Assembly (NCBI GenBank): GCA_016584305.1 | Contig: JACEEZ010001737.1 | Span: 42,339-106,338 of the forward strand | Length of the DNA: 64,000 nucleotides | Reading direction: 5' to 3' | Origin: Chionoecetes opilio | Lineage: Eukaryota; Arthropoda; Malacostraca; Decapoda; Majidae | Shown: piece after piece, positions 10,001 through 20,149 of the stretch | How the letters are laid out: every line of letters begins with the position of its first letter | Position numbering within the stretch: position 1 is the stretch's first letter | Translations under genes and position numbers: made by a program | The notes under the pieces: generated by a model | Database searches by the model: none | The model's input: the letters and a program-made list of their open reading frames with translations, nothing else | What the model was told of the DNA's origin: nothing

Positions 10001-10735
10001 ATCGGACTTTTTTTTTATAAAAAATCTTTACCTGTGTAAATCTTGTTGCCTGGCCAAAAGATTCCTTTAAGGAGAGCTGGTGGCGCTGCGGCTGGTCATC
10101 TCCACTTGGGTGCTTGAGGCCGCGCCTGCTGGTCCTGCTGATGGCTGCCTTCAGCTCAGACAAGTCATGAGTGTGCTGAAAGAATAAGAGTGCTTTAATT
10201 TACATGAAACTAATAGCTTGGCTATGAGCTCAATTTGTTATCTAGCCATTTGAAAACTGAATAGTTTTAAATTTAATAGTACCTTGGTCTTGTAGTGCGA
10301 GACCAGGTTGCCAGTGGTGTTGTTCCAGAAAGACACCTCCGTGAAGCACTTTTGGCACTTGGCCTTCAAGTTGTAGACCTTGATTGTCTTTCCCAGGACC
10401 TTGGAAGAAGTGTCTGGTGCGTTCTTAGACTTGATCACGTGGGACAACTTGTAATAGTTTGTCAGAGCGGCCATCTTGTCTTTGATGGTCTGCAGCTCCT
10501 GGCTCGAAATACTGCAGCCACCCGCAATCACAACGTCTACCTGGTCACTGGCCTGGGTGCCAGGGCGGCTGTCCTCTGGCTCACTGCCCAGGGACATGAG
10601 GGAGCTCGAGCGGGAGATGGTGGGAATGTCCACAGATCCCGAACTCCCGGAAATGTTCCGCTCACTTTCCTGAGTCACATCACTGCTGCTGGCCTCCACG
10701 TGGAAAAAGTCCTCCACTGTCCTCTTGCCTGACAT
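7051..10735 (-). pseudogene. hAT transposase with BED finger, about ten exons, locally frameshifted
   Basis: Minus-strand exons by splice signals: 10735-10283 (ATG, MSGKRTVEDFF; C-x2-C of the BED finger), 10175-10032 (supplies the BED His, H-x4-H across the junction), 9825-9581 (TTADSWTAHN, first catalytic Asp), 9469-9385 (SFIGSTVHWIDP), 9156-8851 (TTTDNGANYV region), 8742 to about 8560 (WNYGRAAAPFKK), 8379-8226 (RWNSLYDA), 8105-7880, 7770-7455 and 7314-7051 (hATC: IPSSAAVERLFSTAGDVLRP, then NFEYLVFLKGN; TAA stop). Most junctions keep phase; the exon 6/7 junction is unresolved. Compensating frame slips lie in exons 3 and 5, and an uncompensated one near 7520 puts the last exon out of frame. 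Either recent decay or consensus indels would explain this. Confidence 0.85.
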
Positions 10736-11204
10736 CTTGACACTCACTAATCACTAAATTCACTATTCTCGAACAATGAAGCGCGCCCGCCGCGACACTA
10801 ATTAATAACGCAATATAAAACGCAAAAACCTAAACTATTTCCTGAAAAGGAAAAGTTAAAACACAAAATCAAGCGACGTTCGTACGAACGGGAGGCACGC
10901 GCGAGGCGCACCTCAAAACGCAAAAAATATATAAAACTAATATATATTAATTAGATATTTAGTTAAGATAGCAATATACAATAAGAATTAAGTATATATA
11001 AGTTATAACACACAAAGAAGCTTTGGATCGCTGGTAGCACAATGAAACACAGAGCTGAGATCAGATGCGTCCAGTTTGGGGGGCTATTCAAAGAAACTGA
11101 CAACAGAAGCGCGGGCCGCCAGGCGCCTGGCCGCATCCGTTTGCCGCGTAACAATGAGCCTGTAACCTCCCGCCGTAACGGTTTTTCGTCTTCTACTTTA
11201 TCGC

Positions 11205-11352
11205 TGGATTTATCGCGGGAAATTTGAAAGCGATAAATATAAGCGATAAGTTTTTCCGGTCTTGCGATAAACGATAAGCGGTAAATTTTCGGTTAAAGCG
11301 ATACTATCGCTTTATCGCATTATCGCTTTACTTATCGCAACGCCCACGACTG
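11205..11352. repeat. hAT right subterminal GCGATAA repeat cluster
   Basis: Alternating GCGATAA and TTATCGC words (for example around 11213, 11231, 11241, 11265, 11298, 11309, 11321 and 11333) mirror the left end. Related words also occur inside introns near 7345-7395 and 9945-9965. Confidence 0.7.
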
Positions 11353-11401
11353 AAAATTTGTAATATATGGCGCCTGGCGACATTAGTGCAGTGGCGACTA
11401 G
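11353..11401 (-). mobile_element. Hairpin-type element, right arm, starting with the hAT target duplication
   Basis: Begins with AAAATTTG, the second copy of the hAT duplication, then runs through TAATATATGGCGCCTGGCGA to GTGGCGACTAG, the inverse of 6601-6646. Confidence 0.6.
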
Positions 11402-11452
11402 TAAAGTGTTGTTAACAGTAGTGATTAAGAAGAGCTCAAGGATACTTTGTAT

Positions 11453-11648
11453 CTAACCACTAAACGCCCAGATATTTCCATGGCTATATAAAATAGTCTG
11501 TTTGTCGTAATTTTGTATATACCAAATTAACTAGTGGACAAGGATATTTAACAGGTCATATCTATAAAATATTGCTTATATTCACTAAAAATTGTCTAAT
11601 GGTACCCAAATTACAATGGAAATTACGTTATGGGTCTCAAAGGGTTAA
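11453..11648 (+). mobile_element. piggyBac-like MITE, copy 1
   Basis: Starts near CTAACCACTAAACGCCCAG and ends GGGTCTCAAAGGGTTAA. It aligns over its length with 31762-31974 and, inverted, with 51777-51990. The better-preserved copies show TTAA targets and CCCTTGAGGCCCAGA / CCCTTCACGCCCAGA ends. No coding capacity. Confidence 0.65.
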
Positions 11649-11651
11649 AGG

Positions 11652-12960
11652 TGATAGCATTTGGTGAGTAAATTGTCTGTATAACTGATGTCTAAGGCAA
11701 AGTAGCATTGATGTGATGTGGATGTGATGTGATGTGATTAGGATGTGAGCATTGGTTAAGATTCTTTGGATAATTTCTGTACATAATTTTAATTCTGTTT
11801 CCCCCACAGATCATCCCACCATCATGCATCCTAGAACCCCGCCCTGGCACCCCTGCTCCCGTCTGTCTGGCGGTGGCGTGTCACCCGGCAGCCGGCGAGG
11901 AGCAGCAAGACCCACACCCGTCATGCCTTGGCCTCGGCGCCCCCTCCATTCCCTGGCGTGGAGGGGCCGCCTTCCCTGCCCACTTATGCACTGGCCGTTT
12001 TGCTGGTTAACCCATGGGCTGCGGGTGGACTCTTAAGAGGTTTCTCTGGTGGGCTGCGGGTGGCCTGTTAAGAGCGGGGTTTTTAAAGGCATACCAAAAC
12101 CGCGGGCTTTAACCCAGGCGGCTACAAATTGGTGTGTGTGTAGTACAACATGGCAACTCGAGATATGCGAGAGCATATGCGAGCGCATGCGAGATATACG
12201 CGATATTCGCTCTAACCCATAGCCATAGACCACTATATACCTGGACTGCGCACAGAATATCGGCCTGTCGCGCAAGGGCCCGAAGTCGGAGGGCCGCTCG
12301 GATTCATATATATATATACGGATCATATAGACTGGTTTATCAGTATATATGATATACTGTAATCTTCGTAAATGTTTGTTCTATAATATCAAGTAAAAAA
12401 CAGTAAAACACGCTAAAGAAATGCCATTACGAGACTATGAAGAAATATGCATGAACTTAATATTCACTTCAACTCTTCGCCATTTAAAACTTTGCGAGTC
12501 AACTTTTATCATGAAGGGTATCAATAGAAGCGCAATTTTATTAGCTTTCCATTGCTATATTTCGTTATCTGATAAATGAATTAGAACCATGCATAAATTA
12601 GCGTTAACTAAATAAATAACATCAATCGGGAAAATTACCCGATTGATTTTATTTATTTATTATATATATGGCCGGGTGTGCTACAACATTCCCTACACGC
12701 TGATGTAGTTTTTATTGATTTTTGCAAGGGTCGTCAAAATGACCCTACCCTTCGCCCAGGGCTTAGGTGTATAAAGCATACCCTTAGCTTGTTAAGGGTT
12801 AATAGTGTGGCGTTAAGACTTCCAGAGACTCAACACTTTGAATTATTTTTTTTTTTTTAAATTGACAAACTGATTTAACTTATATTTAGTTACAGTAAAA
12901 TGAAAAATACTTATGTAGTTGGTTTTGACAGTAGAATATATTATTATGTTGCACCCTCTT
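11652..12960. repeat. Duplicated block, copy A (uninterrupted)
   Basis: From GCATTTGGTGAGTAAATTG onward this block recurs at 13073-13602, 15072 to about 15690 and 17676-17970. Shared landmarks include the TTTCCCCCACAG tract, a GC-rich exon-like segment, AACATGGCAACTCGAGATAT, CGGCCTGTCGCGCAAGGGCC and GCGCCCAGGGCTTAGGTGT-type tails. Copy A is clean and serves as the reference for the broken, degraded copy B. Confidence 0.85.
11810..12010 (+). other. Possible exon with strong 3' splice site (copy A)
   Basis: AATTCTGTTTCCCCCACAG is an excellent acceptor. The following 200 bases are GC-rich in AT-rich surroundings and stay open in the frame CILEPRPGTP...LCTGRFAG, ending at TAA 12008-12010. No domain is recognised. 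The copy at 13255-13460 keeps the splice site but shifts frame, so this may be a pseudo-exon spread by duplication. Confidence 0.3.
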
Positions 12961-13015
12961 GCAGGAATTCTATAAATATTTTTATCGCTAAAGTTAATTG
13001 CATAATTCCCCTTTC

Positions 13016-13016
13016 N
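13016..13016. other. Single ambiguous base (N)
   Basis: An isolated N between the two duplicated blocks. Others occur at 45277 and 56071; the last coincides with the onset of degraded sequence. Confidence 0.9.
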
Positions 13017-13602
13017 TCATATAGGCATATAAAATATTTTGCGTATTTGATATTACTGTGAATAGGGTGTTTGTAATGGCATTTGGTATAGGCAAATTCT
13101 TTGGTGAGTAAATTGGTCCTGTATAACTGATGTCTAAGGCAAAGTAGCATTGATGTGAATGTGGATGTGATGTGATGTATTTAGGATGTGAGCATTGGTT
13201 AAGATTCTTTGGATAATTTCTGTACATAATTTTTAATTCTTGTTTCCCCCACAGATCATCCCACCATCATGCATCCTAGAACCCCGCCCTGGCACCCCCT
13301 GCTCTCTCGTCTGTACCTGCGGTGGCGTGTCACCCGGCAGCCGGCCGAGAGCAGCAAGAGACCCACACCCATCATGCCTTGGCCTCGGCGCCCCCTCCAT
13401 TCCCTGGCGTGGAGGGCGCCTTCCCCTGCCCACTTATGCACTGGCCGTTTTGCTGGTTAACCCATGGGCTGCGGGTGGACTCTTAAGATTTTGTTTCTCT
13501 GGTGGGCTGCGGGTGGCCTGTTAAGAGCGGGGTTTTTTAAAGGCATACCAAAAACCGCGGGCTTTAACCCAGGCGGCTAAAAAATTGGTGTGTGTGGTAG
13601 TA

Positions 13603-14842
13603 CAGTCACGCAATGAAACTTCGCGAAGCACTTGGGGCGAGGCAATCCCATCAATTTTTCCCCTCAAATCTTTTTCCTTGTCTACAAATGTTCGCTCAGT
13701 CCCCCCCTCTTATAGAGACCCCCGCTCCCACCCCCCCTAAAGTACCACACCTTTTTTTTCAAACCTTCCCGACTTTATAGTTTCCCTGATTGAAGTAATT
13801 ATAGTTTTAAATCCCGCACCAACAGCTAATGACAATTTAACAGCTCCCTCCCTCCCTCCCCCTCCTCCATTGAGCCTTCAACTGGGTCCTTGTGGTGCGT
13901 GTGTGGTGCCCCGCGCGCGTAGATGGTCTGAATGTAGCCAATAATATTGTTTGGAAATATCTATAATTAAAGTATTTTTTTAATTTTTACATTATGTATG
14001 TGTATATTCCTCATTGTGTGATAGTGTCAGAGAGAGGAGAGAGAGAGGCTAATCTGGTATTATGGGTTTTAACTCCTGCACAAACCAACCACTAAAGACA
14101 TTTTTAATAAGGTGACGTACTCGAGGTTGCTAAAAACTTTATCCTTCTTGTGCCCTCAAAGCAAGGCTTTCTGATCCATTTACATCCTATAAGCTAAGTG
14201 GAGATATCAGGGCCAGGACCCATATATAAAGCATGTAGTGGAAATGTGCAGTCACTTAGCCTTCACCAGCACTTCAGTCAGTACAACACACACACGAACT
14301 TCGTATTAATATGATTAATATACTTTCTTTAATCAATAGTGTTGTTTCCACTTAATTTTTTATAACTTACAAAAATTTTTCTCTCTCTCTCTCCTCTCTC
14401 TACGATCGATTCAGATATTGACTAGTTTTTTACTACTGCTATGCCCAAACATAGCATAGCATAGTAATAGTAGTACAGTAGTGGGTGGTAGTATTGCCTT
14501 GTTTAGCAGTAGGTGTTAATGAAATAGTAATTATAGTTTTGTAAGTCTCGCAATTACACTAATGACAGTTTAACAGCTCTAACAGAGGAGAGAGGAGATA
14601 GGGGAGGAGGGACGGAAGGAAGGATGGATGGAGGGAGGGAGACAGAAGGAAAAGATGGAGGGAGGAGGGAGACAGAAGGGACCACCAGGTAGGAGGAAAC
14701 AGGTGTTGTAAAGAAGCAGGTAAGGGAAAGGGAGAGAGGGAGGGAGACAAAGAGTAGAGGAGGAGAAGGGTTACTGAAATTTAAAGGATGAAGAGAGGGA
14801 AAAAAGTTGACGAAACGAGAGAGGAAGAGAGAGAAGAGAGAG

Positions 14843-14878
<36 letters not shown>

Positions 14879-15071
14879 CGAGAGAGAAAGGGGAGGAGAG
14901 AGAGAGAGAGAGAGGCCCACGTGGGGATTAAACAAACATCCCAGGGGGAAGGAGGAGGAATGCATTGTACAGACTTTGGAATATGAACGATAATTTATTG
15001 AAAATACGAAACAGGAAATGGAGAGGGGAATCCGAGGCCTGTGTGTTTCGCGATTTAGGGGTGAGTGACTG
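13603..15071. mobile_element. Mariner/Tc1-like non-autonomous element, 1469 bp
   Basis: The left end is CAGTCACGCAATGAAACTTC; the reverse complement of the right end is CAGTCACTCACCCCTAAATC, followed in both by GCGAA. It is flanked by TA on both sides. Copy A at about 12143-12146 gives the empty site (GTAGTACAACATGG). No transposase frame exists; the interior is low-complexity, including a long GA-rich tract. Confidence 0.8.
14578..14922. repeat. GA-rich purine tract inside the mariner-like element
   Basis: Nearly pure purine strand of GGGA/GAGA/AGAGG words over about 340 bases. Minus-strand open frames of Ser/Leu/Pro here are compositional, not genes. Confidence 0.85.
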
Positions 15072-15334
15072 TACAACATGGCAACTCGAGATATGCGCAT
15101 GAGGCATGCGGAGATATACGCCGATATTCGCTCTAAACCCCATAGCCCATAGACCATATATACCTGGACTGCGCACGGAATATCGGCCTGTCGCGCAAGG
15201 GCCCGAAGTCGGAGGGCCGCTCGGATTCATATATATATATACGGATCATATAGAACTGGTTTTATCAGTATATATGATATACTGTAATCTTCGTAAATGT
15301 TTTTTTGTCTATAATATTATCCAAATAAAAAAGT

Positions 15335-16954
15335 AAAACACGCCCTTTAAAAAAAAAATGCCAAATTAAAGAAAGACTATGAAAAAGGGAAAAATGCCAT
15401 GAAAAAAATTTTTTTTTTTTTAAAAATTTTTAAAAAAAACACCCAAATCCTTTTTGCCATTTAAAAAATTTGGGGGTTTAACCCCTTTTTTTAAACTGAA
15501 AGGGTATCAAAAAGAAAACGCAATTTTTTTTTTTTAAAACCCTTTTCCCTTGGCCCATATTTCCCCCTTTTTACTGAAAAAATTTAATTTGAAAAACCCG
15601 GGCCCTAAAATTTTGGGGGGTTTTTAAAATAAATAAATAAAAAATCAATTTTCGGGTTTCCCCCCCCCCTTTTTTCCCCCCCATTTTAATTAAGGGTTTT
15701 TTTTTTTAATTTTTGGCAAAACCCCCTTTTTAAATTTTTACAAAGGTTAAATAAATTTTTTTTTTATCCAAAAAAAAAAAAAAAATTAATTTTAAAATAA
15801 AAAAAACAAACATTTAAAAACGGGGGAAAAAATTTTTCCCGATTTTTATTGGGGTTTTTTTTTATTTTAAATTTTTTTTAAAAGCCCTTTAAAATTTAAA
15901 AGCATGGGGTTTTTTTTCCCAATTTTTAATTTTTTTTTAGATAAAAGAAAATTTCCATCCCAAATTTGGGGGAAAAAACAATAAAAATTTGCGGGCCCCT
16001 TCCCCTTTTAAAATTCCCCCCCTTTCCCCAAAAATTTAAAAGGGGTTTTTGGGGGCTTTGCCAAAAAATTTTTTAAAAATTTGGCCCCAAAAAAGGTTTT
16101 TAAAAGGAAAAATTTAAAAATTTTTATGCCAAAAATTTCCTTTTTAAAACCTTTTGTAAATTTGGGGAAAATTTTTTTTTTTTTTAGCGGGTTTTTTTTT
16201 TAAAGTTTTTTTTAATTTGAAAAAAATTTTTTAAAAAAACAAACCTTTTTCGAAGAAATTTTTTTTTTCCAAATTAAAAAACCCCAATTAAAATATGAAT
16301 TAAAAACCCGTCCCCCAAAAATTAATTAAATGCCCCCCCCTAAAAACCCCCCATATTCCCCCCCTTTTGTTCCCGGGCCCCCCCCCCCCCGGGGGCCCCC
16401 CCATTTTCCAGCCCCCCCCAAATTTTTCCAAAAAAAAATTTTTCCCCGTGGGAAAACCCCGTTTCCCCCCCCCCCCTTTAAAAAGTGGGGCCTTTGCCCC
16501 CAAAAGCCGGAAATTTCCCGGGCCCCGGGTTTCCCCCGGGGAAAAAACTTCGCCCCGGAAACAACCCAAAAACCCCAGCCCCCCTACGATTTGGGAGTTT
16601 TTTTTGCGCCACAAAATTTTTTTTTAACTAAAGGAAAAACCCCCCCCCCCCCCCCAAACCCCCCCGACCCTAAATTTTTTTTTTGGGGGGCAAAATTTTA
16701 TTGGGGACCGGGGTTTCGGCCCAAAAACATTCCCCTAACCCGCTTAAAGTAAATTTTTTTTTAAAACCCATTTTTTTTCCAAAGGGGTTCCCGGGGGAAA
16801 AAACCCTACCCCTTTTTGCCCAGGGGCCTTTTTTTGGTTTTTAAAAAAAGGCCCCTTTCCCCTTTTAAACCCTTTTTTAAGGGGTTTTTTAAAGTTGGGG
16901 GGGGGCCCGGGGTTTAAAAATTTTTTTTTTAGGGGACCCCCTTCCCACCCTTTT

Positions 16955-16998
<44 letters not shown>

Positions 16999-17455
16999 GG
17001 ACAAAAAAAATGATTTTTTTTAAATTTATATTTTTAAGGTTTTTTAACCAAATAAAAAAAGAAAAATTAAATTTCAATGTAAATTTTTTGGTTTTTTTTT
17101 TAAAAGTAAAAAAAAATTTTTGTGGGCCCCCCCTTGGGAAAAGGGTTTTTTTAAATTTTTTTTTAGAAAAATAAAGGGAAATTCCCCTTTTCATTTTTTA
17201 AAAAATGGATTTGAAAAAAAAAAAACTCCTTTTAAAAAAAATTTAAAAAAAATTTTTTTTTTTTTCAACTTCCCGGAAACCCCCCTTTTTTTAAAATATT
17301 TTTTTGACTTTGGGGCGTCACAAAAACCCGGGGGGGGGTTTTTTTTTTTAAAACCCCCCCGATTTAAAAAAAAAAAAAGGGGGGCCCCCCTTTGGGGGGG
17401 CCCGCCCCCCACAAGGGTTAAAAGCCCCAATTTAACACCCCGGGGAAAAAAAGGG
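15335..17455. other. Degraded, homopolymer-inflated consensus (zone 1)
   Basis: Runs of A, T, C and G of 4-30 bases dominate. The first 350 bases can be aligned with clean copy A (12400-12660): AAGGGTATCAATAGAAGCGC becomes AAGGGTATCAAAAAGAAAAC..., and CGCCATTTAAAACTTTGCG becomes TGCCATTTAAAAAATTTGGG. Frames here (for example 16300-17518) are artefacts. Confidence 0.85.
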
Positions 17456-17675
17456 TTTTGCTTCACTTTGTCCGGGCGCACTATGCAGCCCCCATGCAAA
17501 ATCAAACATGTCGCATGAACAGTCCAGGTAACAGTGGTCTATGCCATAGCGTATACGGGCGGATATTCGCCGGGAAACTCGCCGCGCGACCCAATCTACC
17601 CATACGAGCAGTTCGCGCCACATTTTTCAACTACGGACCGCCCCCCCCCCACCACCAACATATTTTGGGGGTCAA
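17456..17675. other. Clean stretch of unknown origin inside copy B
   Basis: Normal-complexity sequence with CGGGCGGATATTCGCCGGGA and similar. It is absent from copy A, so it belongs to the insertion that also contains the degraded zone. No ends or coding region recognised. Confidence 0.4.
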
Positions 17676-18139
17676 ATATATTGGCCGTTGGCTACAACAT
17701 TCCTACACGCTGAGTAGTTTTTATCAATTTTTGCAAGGGTCGTGAAAATGACCACCTTCGCCCAGGGCTTAGGTGTATAAGCACCCTTAGCTTGTTAAGG
17801 GTTACAGTGTGGCGTTAGATTCCAAGAGACTCTAAAACACGTTTAACTTATATTTTTTTTTTTTTTTTTAAATTGAAAAAACGATTAATTATGTTCCCGG
17901 GGTTATAGTAAAATGAAGCAATCCCTTCATGGTAGTTGGATTGTTTTAAAGACGGTACTAAGAATTATGTGGTCCAGCGGGGGTGTTATCTAGTAAAAAA
18001 TGGGAACTATTTTTAAACATTGTTAACCATGATTGCAAATAAAACTTATTATTATGAACATTTGTTTCACGTTGCCGGACAGTCTTACAGTATTTTATGA
18101 CTTTGGACCGTCCACAGCCTGGCGGGGCTGTTCATTATT

Positions 18140-18935
18140 AAAAAAAATAGGCCAATTGGTCAGCCTACCACTGCTAATTGCGATGAGCACCGAGGCAACC
18201 CATTGGTCAGCAAACCACAGCTAATGCATGAGCACCAAGCAACCCTTTGGTCAGCCACCAAGCTAATGCCATGAGCACCGAGGCAACCCATTGGTCCAGC
18301 CACCACAGCTAATGCCAATGGGCACCGAAGGCAACCCATTGGTCACCCAAACCACAGCTAATGCCATGAGCACCGAGGAAAAGAAAGACAACCCATTGGT
18401 CAGCACCACAGCTAATGCATGAGCACCGAAAAACCTTGGTCAGAAACAGCTAATATTGTAGACATAACCCATTGGTCAGCCACCAAAAGCTAATGCCATG
18501 AGACACCGAGGCAACCCATTGGTCCAGCCACCACAGCTAATGCCATGAGCACCAAGGCAACCCATTTGGTTCCCAGCCAGCCACCACAGCTAATGCGCCT
18601 TTGAGCACCGAGGGCAACCCATTGGTCAGCCACCACAGCTAAATGCATGAGCACCAGGCAACCCATTGGTCAGCCACCACAGCTAATGCCATGAGCAACC
18701 AGGCAACCCATTGGTTCGCCACCACAGCTAAATGCCATGAGCCACCAGGCAACCCATTGGTCAGCCACCACAGCTAATGCCATGAGCACCGAGGCAACCC
18801 ATTGGTCAGCCACCACAGCTAATGCCATGAGCACCAAGGCAACCCATTGGTCAGCCACCACAGCTAATGCCATGAGCACCAAGGCAACCCATTGGTCAGC
18901 CACCACAGCTAATGCCATGAGCACCAAGGCAAAAC
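18140..18935. repeat. 45-bp minisatellite (about 17 units)
   Basis: Unit GCCATGAGCACCAAGGCAAC + CCATTGGTCAGCCACCACAG + CTAAT. The last units (18735-18930) are exact 45-mers; earlier units carry single-base indels. Because 45 is divisible by three, the clean part is open on both strands (MSTKATHWSATTANA on plus), which is a periodicity effect. Each unit carries ATTGG, an inverted CCAAT box. Confidence 0.95.
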
Positions 18936-19095
18936 AGTCTATTATTATGAGACATAAAAGATATTTTGATGAATTGTAGTATGGAGATTAAGGCACTTGA
19001 AATATTTCCTTTTAATCTTAAAGGGTCATAATAATAACTAATTTACAGTTTATTATCATGAGAAATATTGATGAATTTTCAGTGTGTATAAGAGG
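18936..19095 (+). repeat. Dispersed repeat, copy 1 (inverted copy at 30985-31105)
   Basis: TTAAGGCACTTGAAATATTTCCTTTTAATCTTAAAGGGT-type sequence followed by ATATTGATGAAT...CAGTGTG aligns in reverse with 30985-31105. Function unknown. Confidence 0.6.
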
Positions 19096-19397
19096 GCGCT
19101 ACAGGCACGTAAACAAGTAGGCAAGTCGCTCCTCCTTTTTGGCCAGATTTATCTACGAGAACTGACAGTACGGACCTCGGTGTGGATTAAACAAAGTTAT
19201 GAAGGTATAGTGGATGTCTGTACAGTAGAATAACTCAGCAAAGATACATCAGAGTTGGATATATTGGCCAGCAGAGTTTCTTTGGCCCCCCCTGGTATCT
19301 GCCTCCTGAGTCTGCGCATGCGCAGTATAAAGTTTCGTTCCAAGGGGACGGTGTGTGAAACCCCCAAATGAGGTTCGCAAGGGAAAACTACAAAACC

Positions 19398-20100
19398 ATG
19401 CCCTCTTACAATGATGCAGATACCATAAAGGTCGTTATCTCAGGACCCAGATAAACAAGCTAAAAAAATGCTCAGTTAAAGGAGGCTTTAGGAGCAATGA
19501 AAAAACTGCCGAAAGTGAAGATCAACCAACCAATGCTGTGTTATTTGATGAACTAAAACAGCTGAGACAGGAGATGAAGCAGCTGCACAAAGTTCAGGAT
19601 GAAGTGAAGCAACTGTCAGTACGTCTAGATGACGCTTTATAGATAATCCACCATCAACAAAAATTCCTTGAAACATTAGATGCCTGAGAAAGAAGAAAAG
19701 AACTTGATAATTCCCACGGACTGCAGGAAGGGGGACGAGTCAGAACGACCACGGACAAAAGTTTAAGTCGCTGATCAAAAGCACTACAGTTTACCGGACG
19801 AAGTGAACCCCGCCAGCTGGGAAGATGAAGAGATTGAGAAAAAACCAAAACCAAGAGAGGATTCCCACCAATATGGATTGCCATAACCCAACGGTTAGGA
19901 AAACACCATTCTGGGAACGGCGCCAAGAATTTGAAAAGTGCAGGTGGATCGCTGGCTACAGTCTATATAAAAAAGGATTTACATCCAGCAGTCAGGAAGG
20001 AGATGGGGCAAGATTACGTGAAAGGGAAAGGGACGAAAAGAATAAAACCAGAAAATGTAGGCGTAAACATCAGACATGACTGGAAAGAACCGTGTCCTGT
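19398..20100 (+). pseudogene. Retrotransposon ORF1 (coiled-coil, nucleic-acid-binding type)
   Basis: From ATG 19398 (MPSYNDADT), frames give FDELKQLRQEMKQLHKVQDE and VKQLSVRLDDAL, a heptad-like Leu/Glu/Lys coiled coil. Then follow IIHHQQKFLETLDA and ERRKELDN, words typical of L1/CR1-type ORF1 proteins. Further on, YIKKDLHPAVRKE, ARLRERER and RPENVGVNIRHDWKER match the conserved C-terminal part. In-frame stops (for example after LDDAL) and frame changes mark it as dead. Confidence 0.65.
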
Positions 20101-20149
20101 TACGTGAGGGTGACGTTATTGGACAGGTATGCCCCTTCTTTTTTCGTGA

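Larger units (their letters stand above)
6748..11352 (-). mobile_element. hAT transposon, 4605 bp, near full length
   Basis: The termini are CAGTGGTGGGCAGCGATAA and, reverse-complemented, CAGTCGTGGGCGTTGCGATAA, flanked by a perfect 8-bp duplication AAAATTTG. Both are hAT hallmarks. It encodes one multi-exon transposase on the minus strand, with a BED zinc finger at the N-terminus and a hATC dimerisation domain at the C-terminus. The ends are loaded with GCGATAA motifs. The exact duplication suggests a fairly recent insertion, though the coding frame carries local frameshifts. Confidence 0.92.
13073..17970. repeat. Duplicated block, copy B (interrupted and degraded)
   Basis: 13073-13602 matches copy A up to GGTAGTACA. 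After the mariner-like insertion the match resumes at 15072 (GTACAACATGGCAACTCG) and continues clean to about 15335. From there it is still alignable but homopolymer-inflated to about 15690. After roughly 2 kb absent from copy A it resumes at 17676-17970 (GGCTACAACATTCCTACACG). The order is collinear with copy A. Confidence 0.8.

Noticed and set aside
14559..15157. Ser/Leu/Pro-rich minus-strand frames
   Set aside because: Direct consequence of a GA-rich tract in a non-coding mariner-like element.
16300..17518. Overlapping open frames of Pro/Phe/Lys-rich proteins on both strands
   Set aside because: They lie in homopolymer-inflated sequence that can be shown at its left edge to be a corrupted copy of clean DNA.
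18670..18979. Repetitive proteins (MSTKATHWSATTANA and its antisense)
   Set aside because: In-frame translation of a 45-bp minisatellite; the frame breaks in the upstream units.
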